Of a stretch of DNA of 64,000 nucleotides, positions 11,601-22,510 are shown in pieces. Source of the stretch: Mycobacterium sp. GTDB lineage: Bacteria > Actinomycetota > Actinomycetes > Mycobacteriales > Mycobacteriaceae. The translations under genes were made by a program, and so were the position numbers. The DNA lies in NCBI GenBank assembly GCA_025965895.1, contig JAOPWC010000114.1:62001-126000 (forward strand), in the 5' to 3' direction. Numbering within the stretch: the first letter of the stretch is position 1; each line of letters opens with the position of its first letter. The notes under the pieces are model-generated. The model ran no database searches and was not told the origin of the DNA. It was given only the letters and a program-made list of their open reading frames with translations.

Positions 11601-11919
11601 GGCGTTCCGATCGACGAAAGAAAGCCGAAAGGGGACAAGCCAATTCCTTACCGAGCTGAACTCGCTGCCTCCGGACGAGTGGCCTGCCCGGCTACGGCGT
11701 CTGGTCTCCGACCAGGTCAGGCGGATCCTGCGCCGCAGCGTCGACCCGGACCGTCAGCTCTCCGAGTACGGCGTTGACTCGTTGGGCAACCTTGAACTGC
11801 GCACCCACATCGAGACTGAAACCCGGATACGCATCAGCTCGACCGACATCACCACCGTGCGCGGTTTGGCGGATCACCTGTGCGACACCCTGGCCGATCT
11901 GCAAGACAAAGCGGTGTGA
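5629..11919 (+). CDS. Iterative type I polyketide synthase, mycocerosic-acid-synthase/Pks5 type
   Basis: A 2096-residue single-module, fully reducing synthase. Domains in order: KS (Cys178 in DSACSSS, His313 in VEAHGPGT, His349 in TNFGHA), AT (Ser627 in GHSLGEA, with VASHS typical of methylmalonyl-CoA-selective Mas/Pks2/Pks5 enzymes), DH (His932 in LGDHQV, Asp in LLDACF), ER ([18 protein letters not shown] near 1555), KR (TGGLGGLG near 1760, YAAANS near 1903) and ACP (Ser2051 in [10 protein letters not shown]). HGPGT instead of HGTGT is normal for the Mas group as I recall it. It should extend a fatty acyl starter with methylmalonyl units to a methyl-branched acid. The ribosome site GAGGTGAAAGG precedes ATG. 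It is the first gene of the rightward PKS-PapA-MmpL-GT-Gap operon. Confidence 0.94.
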   Translation: MVRRSVVPVAVIGMGCRLPGGIDSPQRLWEALLRGDDLVTEVPPDRWDADEYYDPEPGVPGRSVSKWGAFLDDVGGFDCDFFGINEREATATDPQHRLLLETSWEAMEHAGLTPQMMAESLTGVFMGLTHGDYQLLAADAHSIEGPYGFTGTTFSLASGRIAYALGVHGPALTVDSACSSSLLAVHMGCRSLHDGESDLALAGGACVMLDPRKFASGSAQGMLSPTGRCHAFDVAADGFVTSEGCAVVLLKRLPDALRDGDRVLAVVRGTAANQDGRTINISTPSVTAQTAVYRAALAAAGMDACTVGMVEAHGPGTPVGDPIEYTSLANVYGTDGPCALASVKTNFGHAQSASGALGLMKAVLALQHGVVPQNRHFTRLPDDLAGIDTELFVPQKTTPWPTNAHHPRRAAVSSYGLSGTNVHAVLEQAPESAGQHLGPDDDMEPAAPMTAPLLFALSSTSADELRRTSGRLAAWVEARANVVTLPDLAYTLARRRGHRPVRTAVLASTHQELTEALREVADGDTPHQAAVGLDDPGPVWLFSGQGSQWAAMGASLLATEPVFAAIVAEAEPLIAAESGFSVTEAMSAPEAVTGIERIQPTLFTMQVAMAATMKSYGVRPGAVIGHSLGEAAAAVVAGALSLEDGARVICRRSRLMSRIAGSGAMASVELPAQQVLSELMARADDVVVAVVASPQSTVIGGATETVRDLVAAWEQRDVMAREVTVDVASHSPQVDPILDDLAEVLADLTPRTPEVPYYSATLLDPRERPACNADYWADNLRHTVRFAAAVQAALEDGYRVFAELAPHPLLTHAVEQTARSFDVPLVALAAMRREQALPHGLRDFLANLYTAGAAVDFSMIYPGGRLVDAPLPTWTRRSLLLSRDGQDSPTRGGCTVSVHPLLGAHVRLREEPERHAWEAEVGTEALPWLGDHQVHQVAALPGAAYCEMALAAARAVLGEASEVRDIRFEQMLLLDESTPVAAAASVTSPGVVSFTVETDRDGERARRAGGVLHAVDDAHQRPAHDMEALLAAHPCRTAGTELRHWFDERGIQYGPAFTGLAAARTAEGAASTVLAEVSLPSSIRSQQNGYAVHPALLDACFQSVAVHPDVQAAAAGGLLLPLGVRRLRTYGPTRDAHYCYARLTVADTAVVEADLDVLDEHGTVLLTVRGLKLGTGMTETSTRDRVLAERLLTIQWQQRTLPAADHADPGAWLLVSTCTTADLVGTKLTDALKAEGSQCATMVWPKHSDHRANAELLGSHLGSGEFTGVVILTGPKNGNPDEQCAGRGGEYVRHLVRIARALPDIPAEPPRLYLVSRNAQTVVAGDRANLEQAGLRGLMRVIATEHPHLRATQIDVNEDTDAEQLARQLLVGSEEDETAWRNGQWYTARLCPAPLGPEERRTAVVNHQHDGMRLQIRTPGDLESMELAAVDRVPPGPGQIEVAISASSVNFADVLVAYGRYPSLEGRLPQLGTDFAGVVTAVGRDVTDHQVGDHVGGLSANGCWGTFVTCDANLAVTLPPGLADEQAAAVTTAHATAWHGLHDLARITRGDRVLIHSATGGVGQAAIAIARAAGAQIFATAGSEQRRQSLHDIGIEHVYDSRGIGFTDLVRHDTEGCGVDIVLNSVTGAAQRAGIELLALGGRFVEIGKRDIYGDSRLGLFPFRRNLAFFGVDVGLMTVSHPQKIRDLLKTVYQLTADGSLPIPESTHYPLEDAATAIRVMSAAQHTGKLVLDVPHVGHSNVVVPPEQARVFRRDGAYIITGGLGGLGLFLAEKMAAAGCGRIVLTSRSQPTPKALEMIELIGSVGADIVVECGDIAEAGTAERLVASATATGLPVRGVLHAAAVVEDAALTNITDALIDRDWAPKVYGAWHLHRATAAQPLDWFCVFSSAAALVGSPGQGAYAAANSWLDAFAHWRRAHGLPATAIAWGAWAEIGRATALAESADTAITPEEGAYAFQALLRHDRAHTGYAPIVNAPWLTALSQRSRFAEAFRSTKESRKGTSQFLTELNSLPPDEWPARLRRLVSDQVRRILRRSVDPDRQLSEYGVDSLGNLELRTHIETETRIRISSTDITTVRGLADHLCDTLADLQDKAV

Positions 11920-11980
11920 CAGCCATCGCCGCGGTCGAAGTATCTGCTGAGCCGAAGCTGCTGAGAACTTAGGAGGGAAC

Positions 11981-13429
11981 GTGGTTTCACTAGGGAAAGT
12001 GGTGATCGGACCAATCCAGGACTGGGTGCCGAGCCCGGGCTCAACCGTGTCGTGGCAGCCCTCCCCTGCGGCGATCGCGAAAGCCCGGCAAGCGCCGATG
12101 AGTGCTGTGCCGGCCAGCTACATGCAAACCGAACACCTTCGTAGCTATTGCGCGTACGCGGCCCAGGGTTTCGATATGGCACGGCTGTGCATCACCGGAT
12201 GGGACATACCGGGTCGGTGTGACATCCGGGTCATGACGCACGTCATCAACGCGCACCTTCGTCGCCACGACACCTACCGCAGCTGGTTCGAGCAGACCGA
12301 CGCAGAGCACATCGTTCGTCGGACCATCGATCACCCCGCGGACATCGAATTCGTCCCGACCAAGCACGGCGAGATGGCGCCAACTGAATGGCAAGAGCTC
12401 GTACTGGCCACCCCGAATCCGCTGCAGTGGGATTGCTTCCGCTTCATAGTTATTCAACACGCGGACCACTTCACATTTTGCGTGTGCGTTGATCATCTCC
12501 ACATCGACGCGATGTTTATCGGCGTGGTATTCACCGAGATCCACATGATGTACGCGGCCCTGGTGAGAGGAGGAGCGCCAATCCGGCTGCCGGACCCAGG
12601 CAGCTATCTCGATTACTGCGGCAAGCAGTACCAGCGCATTTCCGCCCTCACCTTGGACGACCCAAAGGTACGCGCATGGATCGAGTTCTTTGAAAACAAT
12701 GACGGTACCCTTCCGAAGTGCCCACTGCCACTCGGTGCGTCGGCGCCCACCGACCTGATGAGCGCACAGCTGATGGACGAGCGGCAGACAGCCGCATTCG
12801 AATCCGCTTGCATCGCAGCGGGTGCCCGTTTCAGCGGCGGTGTGTTCGCCTGCGCCGCTCTCGCAGAACACCAGTTGACCGGCGCGAAGACATACTACGG
12901 AATTATTGCCAGTGATACCCGCAGCACTCCAACGGACTTCATGACAACGGGTTGGTTCACCGGCTTTGTTCCGATCACCGTACCCATCACCGGATCGTCT
13001 TTCGGTGACACCGCCCGTGCCGCGCAGGAATCCTTTGATTCGGGTAAAGACCTGGCGAGCGTGCCGTGGGGTCGCGTACTGGAATTAGCGCCGTGGCTGA
13101 CGAGGCCCCGACTACGCGTTCCCTTGCTGTTTTACCTCGACGCCGGCATTCCTCCGCTTTCTGCTCTCGTCAACTCTCATTTGGATGACGGGTTGAATGC
13201 GAGGATCTGCCATGACGGGGGGGTTCCGGCCCAATTCGATATACGGGTGAATCGGTTTGAGAAGGAGACTCGGCTGCTTGTGTTGTTCCCGGACAATCCG
13301 GTCGCCCGCGAATCAGTCACTCGCTATATAGCGACGCTGAAATCCGTGTACGTGCGCGTCGCCGAGGGCCTCGATGCAGCGGCAGCTCCGCTGCCCAACA
13401 ACGGCCAACCCCACCTGACACCAGTGTGA
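11981..13429 (+). CDS. PapA-type acyltransferase (PapA4/PapA3-like)
   Basis: A 482-residue member of the polyketide-associated (condensation-like) acyltransferases, which move acyl chains from the PKS or CoA to a trehalose-type acceptor. The catalytic HxxxD motif is HLHID (His172, Asp176). A C-terminal DIRVNRF segment fits the PapA2/3/4 group. The start is GTG 11981, just after AGGAGGGAAC. It lies 61 bp after the PKS and before the MmpL gene, the arrangement found in acyltrehalose and lipooligosaccharide loci. Which hydroxyl it acylates cannot be read from sequence. Confidence 0.9.
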   Translation: MVSLGKVVIGPIQDWVPSPGSTVSWQPSPAAIAKARQAPMSAVPASYMQTEHLRSYCAYAAQGFDMARLCITGWDIPGRCDIRVMTHVINAHLRRHDTYRSWFEQTDAEHIVRRTIDHPADIEFVPTKHGEMAPTEWQELVLATPNPLQWDCFRFIVIQHADHFTFCVCVDHLHIDAMFIGVVFTEIHMMYAALVRGGAPIRLPDPGSYLDYCGKQYQRISALTLDDPKVRAWIEFFENNDGTLPKCPLPLGASAPTDLMSAQLMDERQTAAFESACIAAGARFSGGVFACAALAEHQLTGAKTYYGIIASDTRSTPTDFMTTGWFTGFVPITVPITGSSFGDTARAAQESFDSGKDLASVPWGRVLELAPWLTRPRLRVPLLFYLDAGIPPLSALVNSHLDDGLNARICHDGGVPAQFDIRVNRFEKETRLLVLFPDNPVARESVTRYIATLKSVYVRVAEGLDAAAAPLPNNGQPHLTPV

Positions 13430-13508
13430 TCATGTTCGAAGCACGAAAACGCTGCTCTTGCCAGGGCTTTCCCAGTCCCGATGTTTAGGGGGACAGGTGT
13501 TACAGCGG

Positions 13509-16500
13509 ATGGACAGAACGGGCGCAACCGGAACCGGGGGTAGCTTCCAACGGCTGGGCAATCTAGCCGTCCGGTGGCCGCTGCTAATCATCGGGTTCTG
13601 GATCGTGCTCGCCGCCACCCTGTCGCTGACGTTGCCACCACTGCCAGTGATAGCCGGACGACAGCAGGCAGCCATGCTGCCCGACAACGCCCCGGTGATG
13701 GTCACGTCCCGTGAGATCGCTGAGGCGTTTCACGACAAAGGATCAGACAACGTCCTGTTGGTCGTCCTGACCGACGAGAAAGGGCTGGGACCCGCCGACG
13801 AAAAGACCTTCCACACACTGGTCGACAGGCTGCGCCAGAACACGCGGGACGTCGTGGCGTTCCAGGACGTCCTCAGCACACCGCAAGTGCGAGAGGTGTT
13901 CACCAGCAGGGACAATAAGGCCTGGTATCTACCAATTGGCCTCGCCGGCGATATGGGCTCACCCCAAGGCAGGTTGGCGTACAAACATGTCGCTGACGTC
14001 GTCAAGCAGACCGTCTCGGGATCGACACTGACGGCCAACATGGCCGGACCCGCGGCCACCACGGCGGACCTCACCGACCTCAGTGAGCGAGATCTGCATC
14101 TGATCGAAACCGGCACCGTGATCATGGTGCTCCTCATCCTGCTGATCGTCTACCGCAACCCGCTCACCATGCTGGTGCCGTTGATCACGATCGGCATATC
14201 CCTGGCGACCGCGCAGGCTGCTCTGGCGGGGTTTGCCGAACTGGGCCTCGGCGTTTCAAGCCAGACCATTATCTTCATGAGCGGGGTAATGTTCGGCGCT
14301 GGAACGGATTACGCCGTCTTTCTGATTAGCCGCTACCACGACTACGTGAGGCTCGGCGCGGATTCGGATCAAGCGGTGAAGCGCGCTTTGACGTCCATCG
14401 GCAAGGTGATCGCCGCGTCGGCGGCCACCGTGGCGGTCACCTTCCTCGCGATGATCTTCACCCGATTGCCGGTGTTTTCCACCGTTGGTCCGGCATTGGC
14501 GATTGCGATCGGTGTGGCGTTCCTGGCCGCGGTCACTCTGCTCCCGGCCATCCTCGTGCTCGCCGGGCGGCGAGGTTGGATCAGGCCACGGCGCGATCTC
14601 ACCAGTCGTTTCTGGCGACGTTCGGGAATTCGCATTGTGCGCCGGCCGAAAACCCACCTGGTCGCCAGTCTGATTGTGCTCGGCTTTCTGGCTGGCTGCG
14701 CGGGTGTGGCCCGCTACAACTATGACGATCGCAAGACCTTGCCCGCTTCGGTCGAGAGCGCCGCCGGGTATTCCGCGATGGCTCGCCATTTCCCGTTGGA
14801 CTCGATCATTCCTGAGTACCTCTTCGTTCAGTCGCCACACGACTTGCGGAACCCGAAAGCCCTTGCCGACCTTGAGGAAATGGCTCGGCGGGTAAGTCAG
14901 CTGCCCGGTATCGCGATGGTCCGGGGCATCACCCGGCCCATGGGTGAATCGCTGGAACAGGCCGGGTTGGCCTATCAGGCGGGTGAGGTGGGCGGGAAGC
15001 TCAACGACGCGTCCCAACAGATCAATGGCCACACCAACGACCTCAACACGCTGACCAACGGTGCCGACCTGCTGGCCACCAGTCTCGGCGACGTACGAAA
15101 CCAAGTCGGTCAAGCCGTGGCCGGTGTCCGCGGGCTGGTCGACGCCCTTACTTTCCTGCAGAACCAGTTCGGCGGCGGCCAGACGTTCAACGACATCGAC
15201 AACGCGGCCAAGCTCGTCAGCAGCATGCAAACTCTCGGCGCTACGCTCGGGGTGAACATTGCAGAGGTCAACGCCACTGTGGGCTCGGTCGGCCCTATCC
15301 TGACCGCTCTTGATGCCAGCCCGACCTGCGCCACCGATCCGGCCTGCGTCGACTCTCGCAGCCAGCTTCAGCGCCTTTACGCGGTGCGCAACAGCGGGAC
15401 CTTCGACAAGGTTGCGGATCTGGCTCGACAGCTGCAATCGACCCAGGCAACGCAGACCCTGGAGTCGACGGCACAGGGCTTGCGGCAAGGACTCAACACC
15501 GCAGCCAACGCGATGCGATCGCTGGCCGGCGCCGATCCTGGCGGCGTGCCGTCCCGCCTGGCCACCCTGCAACAGGGCGCCGGTCAACTCGCCGACGGCA
15601 GTCGGCGATTGGCCGACGGTGTGCAACAGCTGGTCGAGCAGACCAAAAAGATGGGCGCCGGCCTGGGCGACGCGTCGGGTTTTCTGTTGGCCATGAAGTA
15701 CGACGCGTCGTCTCCATCGATGGCGGGGTTCTACATTCCGCCGCAGCTGCTGACTCAGGACGACTTCAAGAAAGCCGCTGGAATTTTCATCTCGCCCGAC
15801 GGGCATGCGGCGCGGTACCTGGTACAGACCAAACTCAATCCGTTCAGCGTCGCCGCGATGGATCAGGTCAATTCGATCACCGACACCGCTCGGAACTCTC
15901 AACCGAATACTGCGCTGGCGGACGCCAAGATATCGATGGCGGGGATCTCACCCGGACTCCGGGACACGCGTGACTATTACAACCAGGATGAGCGGTTCAT
16001 CGTCATCGCGACCGTCATCATTGTGCTTCTGATCTTGATCGCTCTGCTGCGATCGATCGTTGCGCCGTTATACCTGATCTGCTCGGTGGTGATCTCGTAC
16101 TTGTCGGCGCTTGGCATCGGCGTCATCGTATTTCAATTCATACTTGGCCAGGAGCTGCATTGGAGCGTTCCCGGGCTGACTTTCATCATATTGGTCGCTG
16201 TGGGTGCCGATTACAATCTGCTGCTCATCTCCCGGATCCGTGACGAGTCGCCGCACGGCGTGCGTTTCGGGGTCATCCGCACCGTGGGTTCCACCGGCGC
16301 CGTAATCACGTCAGCGGGTCTCATCTTCGCCGCCTCGATGTTCGGCCTGTTGTTCGCCAGCATCAGCATGATGGTCCAGGCCGGCTTCGTACTCGGCATG
16401 GGGATCCTGCTCGATACGTTCCTGGTGCGCACCGTCACGGTGCCGGCCATTGCGGCACTGGTCGGCCGGGCTAATTGGTGGCCGGCACGATCCCCTGCCC

Positions 16501-16937
16501 GGCTGCGCTCGCCGGTTGCGCGGGCAGAACGGGTGCCGACGGTACCGACGCCCTATCGCCCAATGAGCGACAACCGCGGTCGATTGACCCGCGTGCCTCT
16601 GCCGGCGCCCCGTCGCCCAACGAGCGACGTCCGCGATCGGCTGACCCGCGTGCCTCTGCCGGCGACGGTCGCCGAGCGTCACCGTCAGAACCGTCAGCTA
16701 TGCCCCGAATATCTCCCGCACCAGCCCCCACCACCGCTCGGTGCGGCCGGTGTGCCGATGCCGCCCGTGACGAATGCGGCCCAAGGCGCGCCGGTCGGTG
16801 CGAATGGTGCGGCAACTCCTCCCACCGCCGACGTGCCGGAAACGGCGGTCGACGGTCAGATGGGCGCCAACGGCGAACGACCGGTCGAAGATCGTCAGGA
16901 AATTGCCGATACCCCGGACCTCGCCCACACGAAGTAG
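13509..16937 (+). CDS. MmpL-family RND lipid transporter (MmpL12/MmpL10-like)
   Basis: About 1142 residues, with an N-terminal membrane segment ([18 protein letters not shown]), a first periplasmic domain, a block of five membrane segments ([19 protein letters not shown] and [20 protein letters not shown], with the GTDY proton-relay motif), a large second periplasmic domain with coiled-coil-like repeats, and a second block ending near residue 1000 ([17 protein letters not shown]). A Pro-rich cytoplasmic tail of about 150 residues follows. I chose ATG 13509, 79 bp after papA; in-frame GTG 13497 is possible. It probably exports the acylated glycolipid made by the neighbouring enzymes. Confidence 0.9.
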   Translation: MDRTGATGTGGSFQRLGNLAVRWPLLIIGFWIVLAATLSLTLPPLPVIAGRQQAAMLPDNAPVMVTSREIAEAFHDKGSDNVLLVVLTDEKGLGPADEKTFHTLVDRLRQNTRDVVAFQDVLSTPQVREVFTSRDNKAWYLPIGLAGDMGSPQGRLAYKHVADVVKQTVSGSTLTANMAGPAATTADLTDLSERDLHLIETGTVIMVLLILLIVYRNPLTMLVPLITIGISLATAQAALAGFAELGLGVSSQTIIFMSGVMFGAGTDYAVFLISRYHDYVRLGADSDQAVKRALTSIGKVIAASAATVAVTFLAMIFTRLPVFSTVGPALAIAIGVAFLAAVTLLPAILVLAGRRGWIRPRRDLTSRFWRRSGIRIVRRPKTHLVASLIVLGFLAGCAGVARYNYDDRKTLPASVESAAGYSAMARHFPLDSIIPEYLFVQSPHDLRNPKALADLEEMARRVSQLPGIAMVRGITRPMGESLEQAGLAYQAGEVGGKLNDASQQINGHTNDLNTLTNGADLLATSLGDVRNQVGQAVAGVRGLVDALTFLQNQFGGGQTFNDIDNAAKLVSSMQTLGATLGVNIAEVNATVGSVGPILTALDASPTCATDPACVDSRSQLQRLYAVRNSGTFDKVADLARQLQSTQATQTLESTAQGLRQGLNTAANAMRSLAGADPGGVPSRLATLQQGAGQLADGSRRLADGVQQLVEQTKKMGAGLGDASGFLLAMKYDASSPSMAGFYIPPQLLTQDDFKKAAGIFISPDGHAARYLVQTKLNPFSVAAMDQVNSITDTARNSQPNTALADAKISMAGISPGLRDTRDYYNQDERFIVIATVIIVLLILIALLRSIVAPLYLICSVVISYLSALGIGVIVFQFILGQELHWSVPGLTFIILVAVGADYNLLLISRIRDESPHGVRFGVIRTVGSTGAVITSAGLIFAASMFGLLFASISMMVQAGFVLGMGILLDTFLVRTVTVPAIAALVGRANWWPARSPARLRSPVARAERVPTVPTPYRPMSDNRGRLTRVPLPAPRRPTSDVRDRLTRVPLPATVAERHRQNRQLCPEYLPHQPPPPLGAAGVPMPPVTNAAQGAPVGANGAATPPTADVPETAVDGQMGANGERPVEDRQEIADTPDLAHTK
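16556..16669 (+). repeat. Two-copy 57-bp (19-residue) tandem repeat in the MmpL tail
   Basis: Two in-frame copies, 57 bp apart, encode [19 protein letters not shown] and [19 protein letters not shown]. Most differences between the copies are single bases. The repeat lies in the cytoplasmic tail after the last membrane segment and is basic and proline-rich, unlike the acidic end of the protein. Confidence 0.85.
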
Positions 16938-16946
16938 GTTCCGCCG

Positions 16947-18197
16947 ATGAAATTTGCCCTGGCAGTCCATGGCAGTCGCGGCGATGTCGAGCCGTTCGCC
17001 GCAGCCGCTCTGGAGCTGCTGCGCCGAGGTCACGAAGTGCGTATTGCCGTCCCGCCCAACATGGTTGGCTTCGTCGAGTCGGCCGGGCTCGCTGCGGTCG
17101 CCTTCGGGCCGGACTCGCGGGAGATGCACGAGGAGGATTTCGTCCGCAACTTCTGGAATATCCAGACTCCGATCAGGGTGGTGCGCGCAGGCAAGGAGTA
17201 CCTCAGCCGGGTCTGGGCGGAGATGGGCACGACGCTGACGTCGCTGGCAGACGGGGCTGACCTGCTCTTGACGGGCATGATCCAGCAGGGGCTCGCCGCC
17301 AACGTCGCGGAGTATTACGGCATTCCGGTGGCTGCGCTGCACTGCTTCCCGGTGCGGGTCAACGGACAGCTTTTTCCGTTCCTGCCGTCGCCGTTGATCC
17401 GGTCCGCGATTTCTTCGCTCTGGTGGCTGCATTGGCGCATGACGAAGGAGGCCGAAGACACCCAACGCCGTGAACTGGGCCTGCCGAACGCAACCGCACC
17501 GTCGACGCGACGGATCGTGGAACGCGGATCGCTCGAGATCCAGGCCTACGACAAGCTCTACTTTCCTGGGCTGGCGGCGGAATGGTCGGAATGGGATGGC
17601 CGACGGCCCTTCGTCGGCGCGCTGACGATGGAGTTGCCGACGGATGCCGACAACGAGGTCGCGTCGTGGATTGCTGCCGGAACATCGCCGCTTTACTTCG
17701 GCTTCGGCAGCATGCCGGTCCAATCGGCCGCCGACACAGTCGCCATGATCAGCACCGCCTGCACGCAGTTGGGCCAGCGGGCGTTGATTTGCAGCGGCGC
17801 AAATGATTTCAGCAGCATCCCACATTCTGACCACGTCAAGGTTGTGCGGGCGGTGAACCACGCGGCCCTATTCCCGTCCTGCCGCGCGGTGGTGCACCAC
17901 GGTGGTGCCGGCACCACGGCCGCGGGCATGCGAGCCGGAATCCCCACCTTGATCCTCTGGGTCACCGCCGACCAGCCGATCTGGGCCGCTCAGGTCAAAC
18001 GGCTCAAAGTCGGTTCCGCCCGGCGCTTCTCGACGACGACCCAGGAATCGCTGGTCGCCGGGCTTCGCCGCATCCTCGCCCCGCAATACGGCACTCGAGC
18101 CCGCGAGATCGCCACTCGGATGACCAAACCCGCCGAAAGCGTTACCGCGGTCGCCGATCTCCTGGAAGACACCGCCAGCCTATCGGGGTTTGGCTGA
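16947..18197 (+). CDS. GT1-family glycosyltransferase (Rv1524/Rv1526c-like)
   Basis: A 416-residue GT-B fold enzyme. The N-terminus [20 protein letters not shown] is the acceptor-domain start of glycopeptidolipid/LOS-type glycosyltransferases. The C-terminal nucleotide-sugar motif is [20 protein letters not shown] near residue 313, followed by DQPIWAAQ. In M. tuberculosis the relatives Rv1524 and Rv1526c sit beside pks5 in the LOS-like region. It begins 10 bp after the MmpL gene and its stop overlaps the next start (TGATG), so it is in the same operon. It probably adds the first sugar to the acylated core; the sugar is unknown. Confidence 0.9.
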   Translation: MKFALAVHGSRGDVEPFAAAALELLRRGHEVRIAVPPNMVGFVESAGLAAVAFGPDSREMHEEDFVRNFWNIQTPIRVVRAGKEYLSRVWAEMGTTLTSLADGADLLLTGMIQQGLAANVAEYYGIPVAALHCFPVRVNGQLFPFLPSPLIRSAISSLWWLHWRMTKEAEDTQRRELGLPNATAPSTRRIVERGSLEIQAYDKLYFPGLAAEWSEWDGRRPFVGALTMELPTDADNEVASWIAAGTSPLYFGFGSMPVQSAADTVAMISTACTQLGQRALICSGANDFSSIPHSDHVKVVRAVNHAALFPSCRAVVHHGGAGTTAAGMRAGIPTLILWVTADQPIWAAQVKRLKVGSARRFSTTTQESLVAGLRRILAPQYGTRAREIATRMTKPAESVTAVADLLEDTASLSGFG

Positions 18198-18925
18198 TGT
18201 GGGGCGGAGTCCTGTTCTTCGCGATTAGCGCAGCACAGGACCCGGTGCGGATCGGGATCATGGTGCTTTTGATTTCGCGCCAACGGCCCATGCACAATCT
18301 GCTCGCGTACTGGCTCGGTCTCATGGCATCGGGTTTCGGCACCGGCCTGGTTGCGCTGTTCCTGCTACGTGACTTCATGCTTCCCGTTGTGCGAGTCGTG
18401 ACTTCCGTCGCCAAAAGCCCGGTTGTCCCGCCCATCCAGATCGCCCTTGGTGCGCTCGCGCTTTCGACCGCTGCGATGCTCGCCGTGCGCTCCTCGGTGC
18501 GTCAGGCAGCATACGCACCGACGCCGGGCGGTGATGCGTGCGCCCCAGTACTCCAGCCGCGAGCACCGAACGTGTCCTCGCGACTGTCGTGGTCCCGCCT
18601 GCTTAAAGGGGAGTCGCTGGGGTCGGCGTTTGTCGCCGGCTTGTTGACGTCGACGCAGTTCGTGGAGTTCTGGGGAGCGATGATCGTCATTCTGGCCTCC
18701 AGAGCAGGTGCCGTAACGCAAGTCGGCTCGGCGCTCATGTTCGCGCTCGTGGCATTCGCGATCGTCGAAATTCCCCTTGTTGGTTGCCTGGTATCGCCTG
18801 CGAAGACGCAAGCCGTCGTTATGCCGGTGCATGGTTGGTTACGCGCTCACCGCCGGGCGGTCTTCACCTTCGTGCTCTGCGTGGTCGGCTTATTCATGGT
18901 TACGAGCGGTGTGGGCAGAATCTGA
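18197..18925 (+). CDS. Gap-like integral membrane protein (glycolipid export helper)
   Basis: A 242-residue protein with about six hydrophobic segments (for example GVLFFAISAAQDPVRIGIM at the start, IQIALGALALSTAAMLAV in the middle and AVFTFVLCVVGLFMVTSGVG at the end) and a polar loop near residues 100-140. It resembles the Gap protein needed to move glycopeptidolipids to the surface in M. smegmatis; Gap-like genes also occur in LOS loci. Its start overlaps the GT1 stop by one base. It is the last gene of the PKS operon. Assignment rests on topology, family resemblance and context. Confidence 0.8.
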   Translation: MWGGVLFFAISAAQDPVRIGIMVLLISRQRPMHNLLAYWLGLMASGFGTGLVALFLLRDFMLPVVRVVTSVAKSPVVPPIQIALGALALSTAAMLAVRSSVRQAAYAPTPGGDACAPVLQPRAPNVSSRLSWSRLLKGESLGSAFVAGLLTSTQFVEFWGAMIVILASRAGAVTQVGSALMFALVAFAIVEIPLVGCLVSPAKTQAVVMPVHGWLRAHRRAVFTFVLCVVGLFMVTSGVGRI

Positions 18926-18995
18926 GCTGGCGAAGGTGGCTTCCCCGATCTCGCGGAGAATGAGCGTGGCGAAGGATGGTTCCCGACATTTTGGA

Positions 18996-19014
18996 CCCCC
19001 AATTTCTCTGGGGG
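18996..19014. terminator. GC-rich hairpin between convergent genes
   Basis: CCCCCA and TGGGGG form a six-pair stem around a seven-base AT-rich loop, between the Gap-like gene and the convergent GT2 gene. There is no T-run, so it is at best a mycobacterial-style weak terminator. Just upstream, two imperfect copies of TGGCGAAGG...TTCCC occur at about 18929 and 18967. Confidence 0.45.
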
Positions 19015-19029
19015 CGCCGCCGCATCAGG

Positions 19030-19872
19030 CTAGTGGTCGGTCAAGAAACGAAATAGTCCGTGTTTGCGTATCAGATGAAGCATCGCCTTGTTCGCCCACT
19101 TGTTGCGGTTCTTTCCCCTGACATCAATGTGGTTATGAATGACCTTGATGCTCGGATCGAACTGCCGCTTGATGCGCTGCTTTTCGAGACGTATAGCTAA
19201 ATCCTGAATCTCGTGTGATCTCAGTACAGGGTCATAGCCGCCAACGGACCTGAATACGCTGGAGCGAACAAGCATATTTGCTTCAGAAACCCAGTAAGCG
19301 GGTGCCGGAGCAGGAGGCTCAAGTACGTTGGGCCAATCTTTCATGAATGGCGCAGCCACTCGTTGTATCGCGTCGGCGAGCCGCGGCGTTTCCCTCAAGC
19401 GGTCTATTGCCCGCGGAAAATTCGACGTGAGATTTCCCCACAGAGAGAACACCGCACCATAATTGTATGGGAACTGACCGCCATCTAGTTGCCTAACCAA
19501 CCCGCCGACCAAACCGACTCCTCGGTCGGCATAGCGCGCGACAACTTCTCTCGCCACCGAGGGGATTTCGGCCGTCTCCAAATCCATGTCGGCGTCAATG
19601 AAGTGGATAATTGCTCCGTCCCCGACATGGTCGATTATCTGATTACGATTAGCGCCGGCACCCCGGTTTTCGCTGCTCTGCACCAACTTCACTTCATCGT
19701 CGAACTCACGAACCACGTCGACACTGTGGTCCGTGGAGGCGTCGTCGAGTACAAAGACGCCGTCGTAGCGCTGCGCTAATACCTGTGGGACGAGTTTGCG
19801 AAGATTATCGCCCATATTGTAGTTAGGAATGGCTGCAACAACCGGTAACTTTTCGGCCATGGTGCTCACCAT
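19030..19872 (-). CDS. GT2-family glycosyltransferase
   Basis: A 280-residue GT-A fold enzyme. It starts VVAAIPNYNMGDNLRKLV, contains VLDDASTDHSV and the metal-binding FIDADMDLE (the DxD region), and has a C-terminal ligand region (YWVSEANMLVRSSVFRSVGGYD, then HEIQDLAIRL). No membrane segment is evident. ATG 19872 (MVSTMAEK) or ATG 19860 could be the start. It is convergent with the Gap-like gene and lies among sugar-modifying enzymes, so a role in extending the glycan of the island's glycolipid is likely. The transferred sugar is unknown. Confidence 0.85.
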   Translation of the reverse strand: MVSTMAEKLPVVAAIPNYNMGDNLRKLVPQVLAQRYDGVFVLDDASTDHSVDVVREFDDEVKLVQSSENRGAGANRNQIIDHVGDGAIIHFIDADMDLETAEIPSVAREVVARYADRGVGLVGGLVRQLDGGQFPYNYGAVFSLWGNLTSNFPRAIDRLRETPRLADAIQRVAAPFMKDWPNVLEPPAPAPAYWVSEANMLVRSSVFRSVGGYDPVLRSHEIQDLAIRLEKQRIKRQFDPSIKVIHNHIDVRGKNRNKWANKAMLHLIRKHGLFRFLTDH

Positions 19873-20247
19873 CTACTGAAGTAGTAAGAGAAAGTTTACG
19901 CTACACGCCGACGGCGGATCTGTCTCCGGCCGTGACGAAATATCGTTCGCCAAATGGTTAATGGACAAGGCGCGGACGACGCCCAGCGCGGACGTTTCGC
20001 GCAGACACTGCCGCCGAGCCACACCTCTGGAGGTGATCTCGGGAACAGGTTAGGCGTGGATAGCACGAGAAATAGGAAGCGCTGTGGCGGGGAGTCGTCC
20101 CAGCCCGATCACCGGGCGATCGCGTTGGTGGCGCTGGTCAGCGAGGCCTGGGAACGGTTTGATATGACGGGCGCCGCGGCATGGGTGGGCGGGAACAGCG
20201 TAGCCAATTCGCTGTGTTGCCTTGCGTATCCTTGTCATACTCACCCC
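19873..20247. other. 375-bp gene-free region between divergent GT2 and methyltransferase genes
   Basis: No recognisable gene. The frame continuing upstream of the methyltransferase is open but reads as low-complexity, Arg/Gly-rich sequence with no family resemblance, and the paralogue's start aligns with GTG 20248. It contains the 19-mer AGGCGTGGATAGCACGAGA (20052-20070), which recurs at 23817-23835. Confidence 0.5.
20233..20241 (+). promoter_or_regulatory. Extended -10-like box, probable leaderless promoter of methyltransferase 1
   Basis: TGTCATACT is an extended -10-like element whose last base lies six bases before GTG 20248. The same nine bases lie at the same distance before the paralogue's ATG (21357-21365). 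No Shine-Dalgarno-like sequence precedes either start. That combination is typical of leaderless mycobacterial transcripts. Confidence 0.55.
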
Positions 20248-21045
20248 GTGACCGTGATCGACCGCCTGATAGCCAGCCCATTCGCTGAGAAACTCAAAAC
20301 GAAGTACGGGTACCCCTTAGGGACCCGCCTGTTGAGCGCCGATGACATGGTGTTCCTCAATTACGGTTATGAGGAGGATCCGCCGATGGCCCTGCCGCTG
20401 GCGGCGTCCGACGAGGCCAACCGGTTCTGCATCCAGCTCTATCACCGCACGGCGACCCAGGTGGATCTCAGCGGCAATCGGGTGCTGGAGGTCGGTTGCG
20501 GCCACGGCGGCGGAGCCTCATACCTAATGCGCACCTTGCGCCCGGCTTCCTACACGGGGCTCGACTTGAACCCGGCCGGCGTCGACTTCTGCCGAAAAAG
20601 GCACAATCTGGCCGGCTTGGATTTCGTGCGGGGCGATGCCGAGAACCTGCCCTTCGACGACCAATCCTTCGACGCGGTGATCAATATCGAATCCTCGCAT
20701 TGCTACCCTCATTTCTCCCGTTTCCTCGCCGAAGTGGCGCGCGTGCTGCGTCCGGGCGGGCATTTCCTGTACGCCGATCTCCGCCCCCGCGTCGGTATCG
20801 CCGAGTGGGAGGCGGCGCTGGCCGACGCCCCATTGCGCCTGACGTCGGAAAAGGTCATCGATGACGAGATTCTGCGCGGCATGGAGAAAAACTCGCAGCA
20901 GTGGCTGGATCTGATCAATCGCCGCGTGCCAACATTCCTACACGGCGTTGCCCGCGGTCAAACCGGCGTGCAAGGCGGAAGGCTATACCGCGCAGTGCGC
21001 AACGGGGAACTCTCGTACCGGATGTACTGCTTCGCCAAGAACTGA
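20248..21045 (+). CDS. Rv2952-like SAM-dependent methyltransferase, copy 1
   Basis: About 265 residues in the class I methyltransferase fold. The SAM-binding motif I is [15 protein letters not shown], followed by [27 protein letters not shown] and the [10 protein letters not shown] segment. These are shared with the Rv2952/Rv1523 group, which methylates phthiotriol-type lipids or deoxysugars in M. tuberculosis and its relatives. GTG 20248 is chosen because it aligns exactly with ATG of the neighbouring copy, including the upstream TGTCATACT. The central 170 residues are almost identical to copy 2; N- and C-termini differ. Substrate unknown; a hydroxyl on the island's glycolipid is likely. Confidence 0.87.
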   Translation: MTVIDRLIASPFAEKLKTKYGYPLGTRLLSADDMVFLNYGYEEDPPMALPLAASDEANRFCIQLYHRTATQVDLSGNRVLEVGCGHGGGASYLMRTLRPASYTGLDLNPAGVDFCRKRHNLAGLDFVRGDAENLPFDDQSFDAVINIESSHCYPHFSRFLAEVARVLRPGGHFLYADLRPRVGIAEWEAALADAPLRLTSEKVIDDEILRGMEKNSQQWLDLINRRVPTFLHGVARGQTGVQGGRLYRAVRNGELSYRMYCFAKN

Positions 21046-21356
21046 GGGGCGTCGCGTCCCGAGGGATCCCCTCACGGCCGTGACCACGAGCACGTTGCCG
21101 CGCTACACCATCAGAGCCGGATACCACGACCGCGCGCGGGCTCACTGCCTGTGTCTCCTACCGGTATCCTGCCCGTTCGATTCGAGCTACTTCGACCTGA
21201 AAAATCGGCGCGTTGATCCGTGTGCGGAGCGCTTTGAGTGGGGAGGAATGCTCCAAGCATTAGTACTGAGAATTTGAAGCCATCGTGGTTCGTACTGTAG
21301 TCGTGGGCGGGTTGCAGACTGGGTGCCCAATTCGCCGTGTTGCACCCGCCCGTTCT

Positions 21357-21365
21357 TGTCATACT
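21357..21365 (+). promoter_or_regulatory. Extended -10-like box, probable leaderless promoter of methyltransferase 2
   Basis: TGTCATACT ends six bases before ATG 21372, the same arrangement as at copy 1. The conserved block extends upstream to a shared GTGTTGC, but the spacing from that block differs by one base between copies, so TTGC is unlikely to be a -35 box at normal spacing. Confidence 0.55.
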
Positions 21366-21371
21366 GCCCCC

Positions 21372-22247
21372 ATGGCCCACACCTACCGCCTGGTATACAA
21401 CCCCTTCGTCTACCGCCTCGTATTCAGCCCGTTCGTGATGAAACTCATGGCGAAGTACACGTTCCCCCTCCTCACCCGCTACCACACCCGCTACCACAGC
21501 GCCGAAGACGTGGTGTTCCTCAACTTCGGTTATGAGGAGGATCCGCCGATGGCCCTGCCGCTGGCGGCGTCCGACGAGGCCAACCGGTTCTGCATCCAGC
21601 TCTATCACCGCACGGCGACCCAGGTGGACCTCAGCGGCAAACGGGTGCTGGAGGTCGGTTGCGGACACGGCGGCGGAGCCTCATACCTTATGCGCACCTT
21701 GCGCCCGGCTTCCTACACGGGGCTGGACTTGAACCCGGCCGGTATCGACTTCTGCCGAAAAAGGCACAATCTGGCCGGCCTGGATTTCGTGCGGGGCGAT
21801 GCCGAGAACCTGCCCTTCGACGACCAATCCTTCGATGCGGTGATCAATATCGAATCCTCGCATTGCTACCCTCATTTCTCCCGTTTCCTCGCCGAGGTGG
21901 CGCGCGTGCTGCGTGCTGGCGGGCATTTCCTGTACGCCGATCTCCGCCCCCGCGTCTGTATCGCCGAGTGGGAGTCGGCGCTGGCCGACGCCCCGATGCG
22001 GCTCCTTTCGGACGCCGACATCGGTTCGCAGATTTCGCGCGGCATGGAGAGAAATTCGCAGCGCACGCCGGACCTGGTCAGTCACCGCGGCCCGGCGTAC
22101 GTGCACGGCGTAGCCCGCGAGGCCACCGCTTCGCAAGGCTCGGGGCTATACCGTGCAGTGCACAGCGGGGAGTTCTCGTACCGGATCTACCGCTTCGCCA
22201 AGGAATGGGGCGGCATCCCGTCCGGAGGGATCGCCTCACGGTCGTGA
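21372..22247 (+). CDS. Rv2952-like SAM-dependent methyltransferase, copy 2
   Basis: A 291-residue paralogue of the upstream gene, with the same motifs ([39 protein letters not shown]). The N-terminus [20 protein letters not shown] is longer and resembles the hydrophobic N-terminus of Rv2952. The C-terminus extends about ten residues past the stop position of copy 1 because that TGA is replaced. DNA similarity continues about 70 bp past both genes, so a unit of roughly 1.1 kb was duplicated in tandem. Differences cluster at the N-terminus and in residues following RPRV, suggesting substrate divergence. Confidence 0.87.
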   Translation: MAHTYRLVYNPFVYRLVFSPFVMKLMAKYTFPLLTRYHTRYHSAEDVVFLNFGYEEDPPMALPLAASDEANRFCIQLYHRTATQVDLSGKRVLEVGCGHGGGASYLMRTLRPASYTGLDLNPAGIDFCRKRHNLAGLDFVRGDAENLPFDDQSFDAVINIESSHCYPHFSRFLAEVARVLRAGGHFLYADLRPRVCIAEWESALADAPMRLLSDADIGSQISRGMERNSQRTPDLVSHRGPAYVHGVAREATASQGSGLYRAVHSGEFSYRIYRFAKEWGGIPSGGIASRS

Positions 22248-22510
22248 TGACCGGCACGTTGGGGCGCTACACCAGCAGATCCCGATAGCACACGACCTCG
22301 CGCCGACTCATTAAACCGGCATCCATGTCAATGATGCTGGTGCCGAACGCATTCGGCTACATCGTCCGGGTGCACCGCTGCCCACAGGTTGAGGTGGCCG
22401 GCCTTGCCTTTCGTGGCTTCAACTCCAAGTCGGGTTCGCCTGCTGATTTGTGCACAATGTTGCAGTCCCGCACCGCGCCTAGCCCGTTCCGAGCCGCGCC
22501 TTGAGCGGGG

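Noticed and set aside
14256..15902. Minus-strand open frame of 548 codons
   Set aside because: Antisense shadow of the MmpL gene; no motif and no ribosome site.
16475..17260. Plus-strand frame overlapping the MmpL tail and GT1 start
   Set aside because: It is a different frame of the Pro-rich repeat region, with low-complexity Arg/Ser sequence.
19954..20247. 98-codon N-terminal extension of methyltransferase copy 1
   Set aside because: The paralogue starts at the position of GTG 20248, and the extension has no conserved sequence.
22325..22504. 59-codon frame between methyltransferase copy 2 and the GT2 gene
   Set aside because: No ribosome site, no signal peptide and no family resemblance; too short to support without comparison.
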